DNA from: Caryophanales bacterium UBA743
GTDB taxonomy: Bacteria; Bacillota_I; Bacilli_A; RFN20; CAG-826
Assembly: GCA_002297365.1 (NCBI GenBank)
Contig: DBKT01000012.1
Coordinates: 1 to 64,000, forward strand
Direction: 5' to 3'
DNA: 64,000 bases
Both the position numbers and the translations under genes were made by a program. Numbering within the stretch: position 1 is the first letter of the stretch; each line of letters opens with the position of its first letter. The notes beneath the pieces were generated by a model. It searched no databases and was not told the DNA's origin. It saw nothing but the letters and a program-made list of their open reading frames with translations. Of the stretch, positions 7,739 to 15,807 are shown one piece after another.

Positions 7739-8710
7739 TTACTCCTTTTTGTTTTCTTTTTGAGCAAACTTATATTGCTCGGCCAAATATCGAAATAAAT
7801 GGTTGATATTGCTCCGGGAAACCATTGTGTTCAATTCTTCAGAAAGAAGATGAGAAAGTTCATTTAAAGAAGCGTCCGGATGCTCTAGGCGAAGTTTCAT
7901 TAAGGCTTTTAGTTTCTCGTTTCCGATTCCTTCCCAGCCGAGTTTATTCACGAAATAATGAATTTGCTCGACTTGAGCCTCCGATGATTTCAGAGTTTTG
8001 GCGTAATTGGCCGTATCCAAATTGCTCAAACGGTTTGTGACGTTGGCAAAATCTCTTTCCACTCGAACGTTTTCAAATTCTAAGCAACAGGATTTCGCAT
8101 TCAAGAGAATCAAGAAATCCGAAATTTCATCGCTTCTTTTCAAATAAACGACATAATGATTTCTTCTTAGAATCATTTTGGCGTTAAAAGAGTGAAAGGG
8201 ATAACGCGTCAAAAGTTTTTGTATCCATTTGGCAAAAGAAGGATCCGTAAAGGAAAACTCTAAATGATAAGAGGAGGATTTCGGACTATTGATCGAGCCT
8301 TTGGCAAGAAAGGCGCCAGTTAGATAAGCGGCGATTTGTTTTTGATTAACAACCAGGTTTTTTGGATTTTCAATGGAAAAGAAGTCGATCCCTAAATCAT
8401 TTAGAATATCTTCTGGTTCTTTTTCTAGCAGCACGTGGTAGACGATGCGTTTTAAAAAACCAGCGGAACGCGTATAAGCAAAACGCGCATTCACGCCATA
8501 AAGATCATGGAGATATTGGTAAATCGCCTTAGCGATGGAAGAAGACTCTGAAGAAATATCCAAACGTTCATCGCCCTCCCTTAAAGAAAGATATCCATTT
8601 AGACGGATAAAGGAAGAGAGCAGGGAACGTTTTTCTTCTTCGTCTCTTTCCGAACGAGCGCTTTCTTCTTTCACTTTTTCGGCAAAAGACATTCCCTCTC
8701 TTTTTTTCAT
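7739..8710 (-). CDS. whiA: WhiA family DNA-binding protein
   Basis: Conserved Gram-positive DNA-binding protein combining degenerate LAGLIDADG homing-endonuclease-like repeats (around residues 20-220, including GAFLAKGSI) with a C-terminal helix-turn-helix (around 240-310). In sporulating actinobacteria it controls sporulation; in Bacillus it affects cell division and chromosome segregation. Length is 323, as usual. Its ATG overlaps the trxB stop (ATGA at 8707-8710); a second in-frame ATG at 8692 gives the typical MSF start but has no better ribosome site. It closes the uvrA-lgt-trxB-whiA operon. The usual neighbours rapZ and yvcK are missing. No terminator is obvious between its stop and gapA. 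Confidence 0.93.
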   Translation of the reverse strand: MKKREGMSFAEKVKEESARSERDEEEKRSLLSSFIRLNGYLSLREGDERLDISSESSSIAKAIYQYLHDLYGVNARFAYTRSAGFLKRIVYHVLLEKEPEDILNDLGIDFFSIENPKNLVVNQKQIAAYLTGAFLAKGSINSPKSSSYHLEFSFTDPSFAKWIQKLLTRYPFHSFNAKMILRRNHYVVYLKRSDEISDFLILLNAKSCCLEFENVRVERDFANVTNRLSNLDTANYAKTLKSSEAQVEQIHYFVNKLGWEGIGNEKLKALMKLRLEHPDASLNELSHLLSEELNTMVSRSNINHLFRYLAEQYKFAQKENKKE

Positions 8711-9627
8711 TTGGCGTCTCTCTTGAGGGAATGAAGATAAGAAAGAATACCCGTAGAAGCGATAGCGCCATCACTTGCCGCCGTCACAACCTGTCTTAAG
8801 CGTTTTTTAACGATGTCCCCAGCCGCAAAAAGACCCGGGATGCTGCTCATATTCTTATCATCTACGACGATATACCCTTTTTCCATAACGACGGGCAAAG
8901 CGGAAAGGAATTGAATGGCGCTTCTCTCCCCAGCAAAAGGGAACACCATGTTGGTTTCTAAGGCATGTTCCTTATCCTTTGAAGAATAGCGAATCGAAGT
9001 TACGCGAAAGTCGCCTTGAATGGAAAGGATTCTTGAAGATGGAAAATACGTTACGTTTTCTTTTTCTTTTAGCGTTTTCAAAAGCGTTTCATCTCCCTGA
9101 TACGTTTCACTCGGGCATAAAAGATAAAGGCGTTTCACGATATTTGCCAAATAGAGTCCCTCTTCGAGAACGCGTTCCCCATTTCCATAAACGACAGCTA
9201 TCTTATTTTTCAAAAGAGGGCCATCGCATGTTGCGCAATAAGAAACTCCCCTGCCAAAAAATTCTTTTTCGCCGGGAATCGTAGGAAGGTTCGCTAAGCC
9301 GGTTGCGACCAACACCGTTTTGCAACGTATGCTTTCTTTATTCGTCGAAACGATATACGTATCCCCTTCTTTTTGAATTCGCTCGACTTCCAGCGTTTCG
9401 ATTTTTGCGCCGGCATCGTAAGCGGATTTTAAAAGATTCGTCGCCAAAGAAAAGCCGTCTTGATGAGGAAGGCCTGGGTAATTGTCCACTTCCGATATAT
9501 TCAGAAGCTTCCCCCCTGGAGCGCCCTTTTCCAGCCAAAGGAAGTTGGCGTTCGCTCTTTTTAAATACAAAGCGGCAGTAATCCCCGCGGGACCTGCGCC
9601 AACAATCACCGTATTTGTCTCACGCAT
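8707..9627 (-). CDS. Thioredoxin reductase-like flavoprotein lacking NADPH motifs
   Basis: FAD-dependent dithiol oxidoreductase of the TrxB family, 306 residues. Seen: N-terminal FAD motif GAGPAG (10-15), redox pair C131-A-T-C134, and C-terminal AAGDI. The pyridine-nucleotide domain is abnormal: the expected GGGDSA is GNGERV (about 148-153) and the HRRxxxR motif that binds the NADPH 2'-phosphate is absent (LLCPSET occupies its place). The ferredoxin-dependent flavin thioredoxin reductases described in clostridia lack the same motifs, and this genome has a ferredoxin-reducing PFOR, so a ferredoxin-fed enzyme is plausible. It overlaps lgt by 8 nt and whiA by 4 nt in one operon. Otherwise it could be a diverged NADH enzyme. 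Confidence 0.85.
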   Translation of the reverse strand: MRETNTVIVGAGPAGITAALYLKRANANFLWLEKGAPGGKLLNISEVDNYPGLPHQDGFSLATNLLKSAYDAGAKIETLEVERIQKEGDTYIVSTNKESIRCKTVLVATGLANLPTIPGEKEFFGRGVSYCATCDGPLLKNKIAVVYGNGERVLEEGLYLANIVKRLYLLCPSETYQGDETLLKTLKEKENVTYFPSSRILSIQGDFRVTSIRYSSKDKEHALETNMVFPFAGERSAIQFLSALPVVMEKGYIVVDDKNMSSIPGLFAAGDIVKKRLRQVVTAASDGAIASTGILSYLHSLKRDAK

Positions 9628-11437
9628 GGGCTTTCTCCTCCTCTTTCCCTAAAGATTTCGTATCTTTCAAATAAATTAAGGCAATCGAAAGAGCCATAAA
9701 AGCGAAAGCGGCGGAAAGAACGAACCCATAGGAGAGATTGACATATAGCTTTTCGTCAAAATGATTTACGTTTTTTCCGAAAATATAAAGCATGGTGCCA
9801 ATAAAAGAAAGAGCGGCACCCGCCAAAAGGCAATAATATCCCGCTTTCTTGCTTTTCTTCAAAACAAAATAGGAAGCGACGAAAACAAGCGTTGCGACAA
9901 GCAAAAGGATGAATGCAGCCAAGAAAAGAGGGGTCTCCCCTTTCGAAATAAGCTGATAGCCACCATAAGAATGGATCTCTCCTTCGCCATCTCGCATCGA
10001 AGAGGTGGTTAAGGATGGCAAGAGGGGGAAAAGGAAGGTAGGCAAAAGCAAACCGGCCGAAACAAGAGGGAAGAAATCCCCTTTTTTGTTTTTCACATAG
10101 TAATCATGCAGATGGGCCGCAGCGATAATCGCCACTCCTAGCAAAACATAGATAAGGGAGTTACATATGCTCCAAGCATTATCCGTCCCCATATTGAAAT
10201 TGCTATCACGGAAAGGCTCTAGGATAAAACGAACGAGGCCATACCATAAGAAATAGCAGCCAACCCTGTCACCTTTAGAAGTCCATTTTTTCAAAAGGAG
10301 GCCAACCACGTATTGAATGAGGAAATACCCAATGATAGATAGAACGCTTTCGATCAAAAAGAGGGGGACATATATCATTCCAGGCCCCGCAGTCAAAGAA
10401 GAAGAGCCAGAGGTTGAGATATGCATTTGCTCAACCAGCCACGTAGGAAGAAAACGGAAATAATCCACCGATACAGCACGGCCATAGACTTCATTGTTAA
10501 AGAAATTCCCCCAACGCCCTATAGCTTGCCCAATCAAAACGGTCGGAACCACTTCATCAACCGTCCACCTAGCATCCAAGCCTTTTTTGGAATATTTTGC
10601 CATCAATGCGCCAACGAGGATGCCAAAGAAAGCGCCACCTAGAATGGTTAAGCCTCCGTTCCAAATCTCAAAAACATGATAGAAATCACGATGGGCGAAT
10701 TCCCTAGACCAGTTGCCAACAACATACCAGACACGGGCTCCGATGATGCCGGCGGGGAAAGCGACAACGAAAATCATTTCAAGGAGGCCATGCTTATGGT
10801 AACGGCGATACATTCTTTGATCGGAAAGGAAAAGGCACATCAAGGCGCCAAGAAGAATGACAACGCCATAAAAGGCGATATGAAAGCCCTCCGCTCTATT
10901 TGCCGAGGTTGTAATCATGAAACCATCATTGTTAATCGCAAAGCCATTTGGAAGAGGGTAATAAAGATAATTCGCAAGCCCCTCAGACCACATCCAGAAC
11001 GAGAAAAAGAGAAAAGGAATGGAGACATAGTAGAGAATGCGAACCCATTTCTTTTGAACGTCGTTTAATTTTTCCTTAGCAAGATGAATCCAAAAGGAAG
11101 GAACGAAAATAGCAAGGGAGGCGCCAAAGAAGAAAGAGCCAAACAACGTCAAAGCATAATTTCCCACATAGTTGATGCTTTCGCCTTCATAAACGCCGGT
11201 TGTGTGTTTCGTTATATTCGCCCATTCAGGGTGAAGAAGGAAGGCAGAAAGGAAAAGAAGCGTGAAGCCGATGGCGCTTCCGATCGCATAAATCGCGTAA
11301 CGTATGGCCTCCTTTTTCTCCAAACGAACAAGAATGGCGTTTTTGCAAAAAGAATAGGTATCTTTAATCAAAAAGGAAAAGCTTGCCAGAATGAGCAAAA
11401 TTCCGAGGATGAGAGCAAAAATTCCGAAAGCGTTCAT
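9620..11437 (-). CDS. lgt: Prolipoprotein diacylglyceryl transferase with long extensions
   Basis: Membrane enzyme that attaches diacylglycerol to the lipobox Cys of prolipoproteins, many of which are encoded here. The core spans about residues 183-460, with EIWNGGLTILGG at 257-268 and GRWGNFFNNEVYG at 307-319. At 605 residues it is about twice the usual length. An N-terminal block of roughly 180 residues with four or so hydrophobic helices, and a C-terminal block of about 145 residues with further helices, flank the core. AAGGAG lies 8 nt upstream, overlapping the end of uvrA. The gene overlaps trxB by 8 nt. The core function is secure; the role of the added helices is unknown. Confidence 0.92.
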   Translation of the reverse strand: MNAFGIFALILGILLILASFSFLIKDTYSFCKNAILVRLEKKEAIRYAIYAIGSAIGFTLLFLSAFLLHPEWANITKHTTGVYEGESINYVGNYALTLFGSFFFGASLAIFVPSFWIHLAKEKLNDVQKKWVRILYYVSIPFLFFSFWMWSEGLANYLYYPLPNGFAINNDGFMITTSANRAEGFHIAFYGVVILLGALMCLFLSDQRMYRRYHKHGLLEMIFVVAFPAGIIGARVWYVVGNWSREFAHRDFYHVFEIWNGGLTILGGAFFGILVGALMAKYSKKGLDARWTVDEVVPTVLIGQAIGRWGNFFNNEVYGRAVSVDYFRFLPTWLVEQMHISTSGSSSLTAGPGMIYVPLFLIESVLSIIGYFLIQYVVGLLLKKWTSKGDRVGCYFLWYGLVRFILEPFRDSNFNMGTDNAWSICNSLIYVLLGVAIIAAAHLHDYYVKNKKGDFFPLVSAGLLLPTFLFPLLPSLTTSSMRDGEGEIHSYGGYQLISKGETPLFLAAFILLLVATLVFVASYFVLKKSKKAGYYCLLAGAALSFIGTMLYIFGKNVNHFDEKLYVNLSYGFVLSAAFAFMALSIALIYLKDTKSLGKEEEKAHA

Positions 11438-11449
11438 GAATGGTTCTCC

Positions 11450-14305
11450 TTATTCGTATTGGTTGTTCTTTTTTGCTTTTTCAAGCAATGGCTTAAGGTA
11501 TTTCCCAGTGTAGCTGTTGGGATTCTCAGCGACTTCTTCGGGAGTTCCTCTTGCAACGACATTCCCGCCACGATATCCGCCTTCTGGACCGATATCGATG
11601 ATGTAATCAGCCACTTTAATCATATCGAGGTTATGCTCAATTACAATAACCGTATCACCATGATCGACAAGATTCTCCAAAACATGGATCAAGCGTTTGA
11701 CATCGTCTGTATGAAGTCCCGTGGTCGGCTCATCAAGAATATAAACGGTTTTCCCGGTCGGACGTTTTTGAAGTTCGTTAGCTAATTTGACACGTTGAGC
11801 TTCCCCTCCTGATAAGGTTGTAGCGGGCTGTCCAAGCTTAATATAGCCAAGACCCACATCATTTAACGCTTTAATCCTTCGATAAATAATCGGACGGTTT
11901 TCGAAGAAATGCATGGCTTCTTCCACGCGCATTTCCAAAACATCATAGATATTTTTGCCTTTGTAGTAGCAAGAAAGAGTTTCTTGGTTATAGCGCTTGC
12001 CATCGCATTCATCGCATTTCACATAAACATCGGGCAAGAAATTCATTGAAACGCAAGTGACCCCTGCTCCTTGGCATTTCTCACATCGCCCTCCAGGAAC
12101 ATTGAAAGAGAATCTCCCTTTATCAAATCCTCTCTCTTTAGCTTCATTCGTTTCGGCAAAAAGAGCGCGAATATCATCGAATAATTTGATATAGGTCGCT
12201 GGGTTGGAACGAGGGGTTCGGCCAATAGGCTGCTGGTCAACGTTGACGACTTTATCCACATATTGCAAACCGGAAATGCTCTTATATGGGCCTGGGGTGC
12301 AATCCTCTTTGTTGATTTTTTTAGCCAAAATCCTTTCCAAGGTCTCATTGATAAGCGAGGATTTTCCTGAACCGGAGACGCCGGTAACAAGAATGAGCTT
12401 GCCTAAAGGGAAATCCACGTCGATGTTCTTTAAGTTATGACAAGAGCATCCTTTCAAGGAAATCTTTTTTCCATTGCCTTTTCTTCTGTTTTTTGGAATC
12501 GGGATGAATTTCCTTCCCGCGAGATAGTCTCCTGTTATGGAAGATGGATTCTCCATGACCTCTTTTGGGGTTCCGGCAGCAACCACTTCTCCGCCATGCA
12601 CCCCTGCTCCTGGGCCAATATCCACAAGATAGTCGGCTTGACGCATCGTATCTTCATCATGTTCCACAACAATAAGGGTATTTCCCAAATCCCTCATTTC
12701 TTTCATCGTGCGTATGAGTTTGTCATTGTCCCTCTGGTGAAGTCCAATAGAAGGCTCATCTAAAACGTAGAGAACGCCGGATAGCTTTGAACCAATTTGG
12801 GTAGCCAGACGAATGCGTTGAGCCTCTCCGCCGGAAAGAGTCATCGCCAAACGGTCCAATGTCAAATAATCAATTCCGACATCCGCTAAAAACTGAGCGC
12901 GGTTCTCGATCTCTTGCAAAACGAGGCGCGCAATAGCCAGCTCATTCGCGTTGAGCTTATCGCGCGTATCTTTGATCCAAAGAATCAATTTATCAATCGT
13001 CAATTGCGTAACCTGATAGATATTTAACCCATTCACCAAAACAGAAAGGGCCTCTTTGCTTAAACGAGCTCCATGGCAAGTCTCGCAAACAGTGTCTTTC
13101 ATAAAAGATTCGTAAAAAGGCAACATCCATTTTGATGTGGATTCGCGATATCTTCTTTCGATAAAGGTTTTAATCCCTTCGACAAATCCTCGCTTGTGAG
13201 TGACGTTTCCACTAGCGCTGGTTAACGTATGGTCTAATGGTTTATCGGACCCATACAGCAATATTTGTTTCTGTTTCGCCGTCAAATTTTTATATGGGAC
13301 ATCCAAAGGTATCTTGTAGGCATCTAAGAGATATTTGAATTCTTGCCATTCCAAATTGGTCGTGTTGACTGTGTTTTTAAAATAGCGGATAGCGCCTTGA
13401 GAGATGCTCTTATTCGGATCGGGAACCAACAAATCCTCGCTTACAGAACGGGATATGCCTAACCCATGGCAAGTCGGGCAAGATCCCTGTGGAGCGTTGA
13501 AAGAAAACAAACGCGGTTCAAGTTTAGGGACGGAAAAGCCGCATATTGGGCAAGTATGATTGCTAGAGATGAGTTTTTCGCCATTCTCGGTATAGAGAAT
13601 TACATAGCCATGTCCATAATTCAGAGCAAGATCGATATCTTCCGCGACACGCGAGCGAATATCGTCGCGAACAACCAAACGGTCGATAACGATATCAATG
13701 TCGTGCCTTTTGTTTTTGTCCAGCTCTTTGACTTCTTCGACAAGAAGAAAGCTTCCATCAACACGAACGCGGGCGAATCCTGCTTTCTTAATGTTTTCAA
13801 TAACGTCTTTATGCCATCCTTTTTCATGCTTGACTACCGGCGCAAGGATTTGAAGTTTGCTTCCTTCAGGATAAGCAAGCGCCATATCCGTCATTTTAGC
13901 AGGCGAAAAAGCAATAATCGGAATATGATGCTCCGGGCAATAAGGAATGCCGATTCGGCCGTATAAAAGACGAAGATAATCGTAAATCTCCGTAACGGTT
14001 CCAACCGTGGAACGAGGATTGTGGGAAGTTGTCTTTTGATCGATGGAAATGGCCGGAGAAAGGCCATCGATAGAATCCACGTCTGGTTTATCGATTCCGC
14101 CAAGGAATTGACGAGCATATGGGGAAAGAGATTCGACGTATCTTCTTTGCCCTTCCGCATAAATCGTGTCGAAAGCCAATGTGGATTTTCCTGAACCGCT
14201 TAAGCCAGTGAAGACCGTCAGCGTTTCTTTTGGGATGGTGACATCGATGTTTTTAAGGTTATTTTCTCTTGCGCCTTTAACGATAATGTATTTTCTGCTG
14301 TCCAT
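11450..14305 (-). CDS. uvrA: Excinuclease ABC subunit A
   Basis: DNA damage-recognition ATPase of nucleotide excision repair. From the ATG at 14305 (MDSRKYIIVKGAREN) it has 951 residues, normal for the family. It carries two ABC ATPase modules: Walker A GLSGSGKST near the N-terminus and GVSGSGKSS about two thirds along, with signatures LSGGEAQR in each. The Cys-rich zinc modules (CPIC..CPTC, CETC and CEKC..CDEC) are present. A longer frame to 14338 is rejected: TATAAT (14315-14320) ends 9 nt before the ATG at 14305, no Shine-Dalgarno is present, and UvrA proteins normally start right at this motif. It heads the uvrA-lgt-trxB-whiA operon. Confidence 0.97.
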   Translation of the reverse strand: MDSRKYIIVKGARENNLKNIDVTIPKETLTVFTGLSGSGKSTLAFDTIYAEGQRRYVESLSPYARQFLGGIDKPDVDSIDGLSPAISIDQKTTSHNPRSTVGTVTEIYDYLRLLYGRIGIPYCPEHHIPIIAFSPAKMTDMALAYPEGSKLQILAPVVKHEKGWHKDVIENIKKAGFARVRVDGSFLLVEEVKELDKNKRHDIDIVIDRLVVRDDIRSRVAEDIDLALNYGHGYVILYTENGEKLISSNHTCPICGFSVPKLEPRLFSFNAPQGSCPTCHGLGISRSVSEDLLVPDPNKSISQGAIRYFKNTVNTTNLEWQEFKYLLDAYKIPLDVPYKNLTAKQKQILLYGSDKPLDHTLTSASGNVTHKRGFVEGIKTFIERRYRESTSKWMLPFYESFMKDTVCETCHGARLSKEALSVLVNGLNIYQVTQLTIDKLILWIKDTRDKLNANELAIARLVLQEIENRAQFLADVGIDYLTLDRLAMTLSGGEAQRIRLATQIGSKLSGVLYVLDEPSIGLHQRDNDKLIRTMKEMRDLGNTLIVVEHDEDTMRQADYLVDIGPGAGVHGGEVVAAGTPKEVMENPSSITGDYLAGRKFIPIPKNRRKGNGKKISLKGCSCHNLKNIDVDFPLGKLILVTGVSGSGKSSLINETLERILAKKINKEDCTPGPYKSISGLQYVDKVVNVDQQPIGRTPRSNPATYIKLFDDIRALFAETNEAKERGFDKGRFSFNVPGGRCEKCQGAGVTCVSMNFLPDVYVKCDECDGKRYNQETLSCYYKGKNIYDVLEMRVEEAMHFFENRPIIYRRIKALNDVGLGYIKLGQPATTLSGGEAQRVKLANELQKRPTGKTVYILDEPTTGLHTDDVKRLIHVLENLVDHGDTVIVIEHNLDMIKVADYIIDIGPEGGYRGGNVVARGTPEEVAENPNSYTGKYLKPLLEKAKKNNQYE

Positions 14306-14314
14306 AACGTTAGA

Positions 14315-14320
14315 ATTATA
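14315..14320 (-). promoter_or_regulatory. -10 box of uvrA, candidate leaderless start
   Basis: TATAAT followed by TCTAACGTT and the ATG, with no ribosome binding site. The box sits inside a perfect 7-3-7 dyad TTAGAAT-ATA-ATTCTAA (14310-14326), a possible operator for a repressor such as a LexA-like protein, although it differs from the Bacillus DinR box. Confidence 0.6.
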
Positions 14321-14437
14321 TTCTAAATGTTTTTTCAATTCATTAAGTACGCTTTTTATAAACCGAGAAAACGAAAAGCTTCGCCGACATTTTCCATCTT
14401 CGCGCTTTTTTTCAATGCCAAAAAGGCAACAAATGGA

Positions 14438-14443
14438 TATAAT
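14438..14443 (+). promoter_or_regulatory. -10 box of tRNA-Pro gene
   Basis: A perfect TATAAT on the plus strand 10 nt before the mature 5' end of the tRNA. No good -35 at 16-18 nt spacing was found. Confidence 0.55.
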
Positions 14444-14453
14444 AGAAAACGCT

Positions 14454-14530
14454 CGGGACGTAGCACAGCTTGGTAGTGCACTTGGTTAGGGACCAAGGGG
14501 TCATGGGTTCAAATCCCATCGTTCCGACCA
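14454..14530 (+). tRNA. tRNA-Pro (anticodon AGG), CCA encoded
   Basis: A 77-nt cloverleaf: acceptor CGGGACG/CGTTCCG with one G-T pair, D arm GCAC/GTGC, anticodon stem CTTGG/CCAAG with loop TTAGGGA, variable loop, T arm ATGGG/CCCAT with TTCAAAT, discriminator A and encoded CCA. The anticodon is AGG (A34), so it reads CCU, or more proline codons if A34 is deaminated to inosine. Most Firmicutes use TGG in this otherwise similar tRNA. It is monocistronic, with its own -10 and terminator, and is one of only four plus-strand genes in the window. Confidence 0.95.
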
Positions 14531-14540
14531 AAAGAACGAA

Positions 14541-14572
14541 AAACCTCCGATTAATCGGAGGTTTTTATTTTT
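14541..14572. terminator. Bidirectional terminator between tRNA-Pro and the esterase gene
   Basis: A perfect 24-nt palindrome at 14541-14564 (AAACCTCCGATT and its complement) is flanked by T runs on the plus strand (14562-14572) and a T-rich run on the minus strand. It ends the tRNA going right and the hydrolase gene going left, whose TAA (14565-14567) abuts the stem. Confidence 0.9.
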
Positions 14573-15431
14573 TGTCGTCTAAGCCCGCTCCAATTTGAAG
14601 CAAGAAATCATTGGCTTTCTTAACCCAAGTGCCAACTTCATTCGATAATTCGCCATAGGCGTTCTTGGAAGTTTGGGTGTTGATGTCGCATGTAGAAAGG
14701 CCGTGATTCCCTTTGGGATACAAAACGAATTGGTTGGGAATATGGTACGAATCCAGTTTCTTTTTAAGGGCCTCCGCATTGGTGTGCGGGTTTACGCAAT
14801 CATCTTCTTCGGTCGCCCATATAAAGGATGGCAAGAAGTCTTCTTTCGCTCTGTTGATGATGGAGAAAGAGGCTTTGTTTGGATAATCATTCCCAAGAAG
14901 ATTTTTGAGAGTCCCCGCGTTCTTCTCTTCCGTCAAAGCGGGATAAGAGAAAATTGCGGCTTTCGCATGGGCGCCACACTTATCGAGCGGATAAAAAAGC
15001 TCCCTTTCTTCTTTCTGCAAGGAACATAGCATGCCGGCTAAATGCCCACCTGCTGAAAAACCGCATAGGGTAATCTTGTTTGGGTCGGAATGAAAATCCT
15101 TCGCTTTTTTATAAAGATAGGTTAAAGCCATCATAGCTTCAATAAGCATGGTTGGATAACGATTCTTTGGCGCGGTTGAATATTCTAAATAGAAACAATT
15201 GAATCCGTATTTCAAAAAGGAAACACATACAGGGGTCGCCTCTCTTTGAGAAACAAACGCATAACAACCGCCTGGGAAGATAAGCATCATTGGGCGGATC
15301 CGTTTCTTGTTGATTTCGGAATCTCCATCGGTTTCTTTGTCAAAGAAAATCCCATGGAGGATCCCTTTTGCGGCTTTATTCGGCTTAGGCCAGTTGAAGT
15401 ACTTGTAAAGGTCAATATTGGTTATTTTCAT
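14565..15431 (-). CDS. Alpha/beta hydrolase, acetylesterase/lipase (Aes/BD-FAE) type
   Basis: Cytoplasmic alpha/beta-hydrolase of 288 residues with the esterase oxyanion motif PGGCYAFVS (53-61), nucleophile elbow GFSAGG with Ser126, acid Asp210 or Asp211 in TEEDDCVNP and His243 in GNHGLS. Related proteins deacetylate sugars or cleave short acyl esters; the substrate here cannot be read from sequence. No signal peptide is seen. It follows the XRE regulator by 11 nt and is probably co-transcribed with it, so the regulator may control its own esterase. Confident in fold and catalytic triad, not in substrate. Confidence 0.85.
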   Translation of the reverse strand: MKITNIDLYKYFNWPKPNKAAKGILHGIFFDKETDGDSEINKKRIRPMMLIFPGGCYAFVSQREATPVCVSFLKYGFNCFYLEYSTAPKNRYPTMLIEAMMALTYLYKKAKDFHSDPNKITLCGFSAGGHLAGMLCSLQKEERELFYPLDKCGAHAKAAIFSYPALTEEKNAGTLKNLLGNDYPNKASFSIINRAKEDFLPSFIWATEEDDCVNPHTNAEALKKKLDSYHIPNQFVLYPKGNHGLSTCDINTQTSKNAYGELSNEVGTWVKKANDFLLQIGAGLDDKK

Positions 15432-15442
15432 ATATGTCCCCC

Positions 15443-15751
15443 TTATTTTTCACTTATAAGTAAAATTAAAGACATTTTTTCTTCTGAAGTCAAAGAGGCT
15501 TTATTCTCTTTGATGCAGTCCGCGATCTTTTCGTATGGCTCGCTTTTCTTTTCAATCCCCAGAAGATAATCGGAGGTAACCCCTAAAACTTCAGCAATCT
15601 TTCCGATGATTTCAATATGGGGAGTCCTTGCTCCTGAAACGTATTTGCATATAGCCGCTTCGGAAATTCCTGTTTTCAAAGAAAGCTGTCGCTGAGAAAG
15701 ACCTCTTTCTTTCATTTTTGCCTTCAATCTTGCATGCAAGCTTTCTTCCAT
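15443..15751 (-). CDS. XRE-family helix-turn-helix regulator
   Basis: A 102-residue Cro/CI-type DNA-binding protein. The N-terminal HTH runs from LSQRQLS through SEAAICKYVSG to LGVTSDYLLG (about residues 14-65) and is followed by a short helical tail without a sensor domain. The start is the ATG at 15751; the longer frame to 15781 begins inside the terminator of the upstream gene. TATAAT (15758-15763) ends only 6 nt before the ATG and there is no Shine-Dalgarno, so a leaderless message is expected. It is followed after 11 nt by the esterase gene. Probably an autoregulatory repressor; that is inference. Confidence 0.85.
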   Translation of the reverse strand: MEESLHARLKAKMKERGLSQRQLSLKTGISEAAICKYVSGARTPHIEIIGKIAEVLGVTSDYLLGIEKKSEPYEKIADCIKENKASLTSEEKMSLILLISEK

Positions 15752-15757
15752 GGCAAC

Positions 15758-15763
15758 ATTATA
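15758..15763 (-). promoter_or_regulatory. -10 box of the XRE gene, candidate leaderless start
   Basis: TATAAT-GTTGCC-ATG. The best -35 (TTCAAT, 16 nt upstream) is in the loop of the terminator of the preceding gene, so terminator and promoter are interleaved within about 40 bases. Confidence 0.55.
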
Positions 15764-15792
15764 AAAGAAAAAGCCTCTCATTGAAGAGAGGC
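15763..15792 (-). terminator. Terminator of the lipoprotein gene ending at 15808
   Basis: Stem GCCTCTC / GAGAGGC (15773-15779 and 15786-15792), 6-nt loop, followed on the minus strand by TTTTTCTTTT. Its T run is directly adjacent to the -10 box of the next gene. Confidence 0.9.
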
Positions 15793-15807
15793 AAATCTTG
15801 AAAACAC

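Noticed and set aside
11084..11785. Long plus-strand frame opposite lgt and uvrA
   Set aside because: Antisense shadow of two well-identified genes; composition Lys/Glu/Arg-rich as expected from complementing hydrophobic codons.
13466..13966. Plus-strand frame opposite uvrA
   Set aside because: Shadow of a conserved gene with no expression signals.
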